In this document: positions 5,854-6,303 of the stretch, piece after piece
How positions within the stretch are numbered: the stretch's first letter is position 1
Layout: each line of letters begins with the position of its first letter
Assembly: GCA_900769055.1 (NCBI GenBank)
Contig: CAAGFF010000090.1
Span: forward strand, 1 to 6,303
DNA length: 6,303 bases
Direction of reading: 5' to 3'
From: an uncultured Prevotella sp.
Lineage (GTDB): Bacteria; Bacteroidota; Bacteroidia; Bacteroidales; Bacteroidaceae
Notes under the pieces: model-generated
Told to the model about the DNA's origin: nothing
What the model saw: only the letters and a program-made list of their open reading frames with translations
Database searches by the model: none
Position numbers and translations under genes: made by a program

Positions 5854-6303
5854 TTATCGTAGCACTTTCTTACCGTTCACGATATAGATGCCCTTGGGCT
5901 GCGTGCTAAAGCTTTTCGTCGTTCCTGCGCGGCTACCGTTGAGATGATAGACGGGTGCTACCGTTTCTCCTTTGACGGTGACTGCCGTGATGCCGCTCTG
6001 CACACCCTCTTCCACGATTTTGTAGGCGTTCCAAGGGTCAATGTCATAGTTCGCTGATGCTCCAGTGGGTACATAAATCGTTTGGAGTGAAATACATGTG
6101 TGGAAGATGTCGTATCCTGTTGCAGGCGGCGTTTCGCGGTTCGCATGGACTTCGGTCAAGCCCGAGCATTCATAGAAGCACCAATCTCCCAAACTGGTGA
6201 CGGAGTTGGGAATCGTGGTGTTTCTACAGCCACTCAACATCGTATTTGTGGCAGTCTCGATGATGGCATTGCAATTTTCGCGCGAATCATAAACCGTGTT
6301 TCC
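5854..6303 (-). CDS. BspA-like leucine-rich repeat surface protein, C-terminal part (5' end outside window)
   Basis: The frame is open to the window edge: codons before the first internal ATG (6240) read GNTVYDSRENCNAIIETATN, a classic BspA-family sequence, so that ATG is not the start and only the last 149 residues are visible. LRR_5-type repeats show as IPNSVTSLGDWCFYECSGL, then a degenerate repeat around HTCISLQTIYVPTGA, and a closing WNAYKIVEEG that typically ends the repeat array. The final ~35 residues (PVYHLNGSRAG...QPKGIYIVNGKKVLR) match the sorting-tail style of secreted Bacteroidales proteins, resembling the tail of the 1068-residue protein. BspA proteins of Tannerella and Prevotella mediate adhesion to host or bacterial surfaces; the ligand of this one is unknown. 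It ends with TAA at 5854-5856, 250 bases before the phosphatase start, with a palindrome between them, so co-transcription is doubtful. Confidence 0.9.
   Translation of the reverse strand, partial: GNTVYDSRENCNAIIETATNTMLSGCRNTTIPNSVTSLGDWCFYECSGLTEVHANRETPPATGYDIFHTCISLQTIYVPTGASANYDIDPWNAYKIVEEGVQSGITAVTVKGETVAPVYHLNGSRAGTTKSFSTQPKGIYIVNGKKVLR

Noticed and set aside
5854..6240. Treating the ATG at 6240 as the start of a small 128-residue gene
   Set aside because: The same frame continues upstream to the window edge with typical BspA repeat sequence, so the gene is truncated by the window, not small.

Overview
The window reads as Bacteroidales chromosome. A Prevotella-like or related gut/oral lineage fits best, but the genus cannot be fixed from this sequence. 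The evidence is a DUF5074-type surface beta-propeller protein, a BspA-like leucine-rich repeat protein, a PafA-like alkaline phosphatase, C-terminal tails resembling type IX secretion sorting signals on two of the three proteins, A-rich translation starts without a conventional Shine-Dalgarno, and TAnnTTTG-like promoter elements.

Layout: 1-117 is a very AT-rich leader. 118-3324 (+) encodes a 1068-residue exported multidomain protein: signal peptide, a WGYRF-type N-terminal domain, a right-handed beta-helix, a DUF5074/BtuG-like propeller, an Ig-like domain and a sorting-type tail. Its 3' end is marked by a convincing hairpin terminator at 3350-3394. 3325-4124 is an 800-base convergent intergenic region with no credible gene but an unusual series of inverted repeats (3496-3525, 3544-3567, 3570-3596, 3625-3681, 3699-3782, 3874-3927), a 22-base tandem duplication and a 14-base tandem duplication. 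4125-5603 (-) encodes a 492-residue secreted PafA-type phosphomonoesterase with all the expected catalytic residues visible. 5604-5853 is intergenic and holds a perfect 16-bp inverted repeat around a TAATTTTG element. 5854-6303 (-) is the C-terminal end of a BspA-like protein whose start lies beyond the window.

All three products are envelope or exported proteins, but nothing shows that they form one pathway. The first gene converges on the other two. The phosphatase and BspA-like genes share a strand but are 250 bases apart with a palindrome between them, so they are probably separate transcripts. The two most distinctive points are a sharp base-composition break inside the 1068-residue gene (about 37% GC in sampled 5' lines, above 50-60% in sampled 3' lines, switching near base 1550), which suggests a domain-level chimera, and the densely structured convergent intergenic region, which could hold an undescribed structured RNA or a repeat-element cluster.
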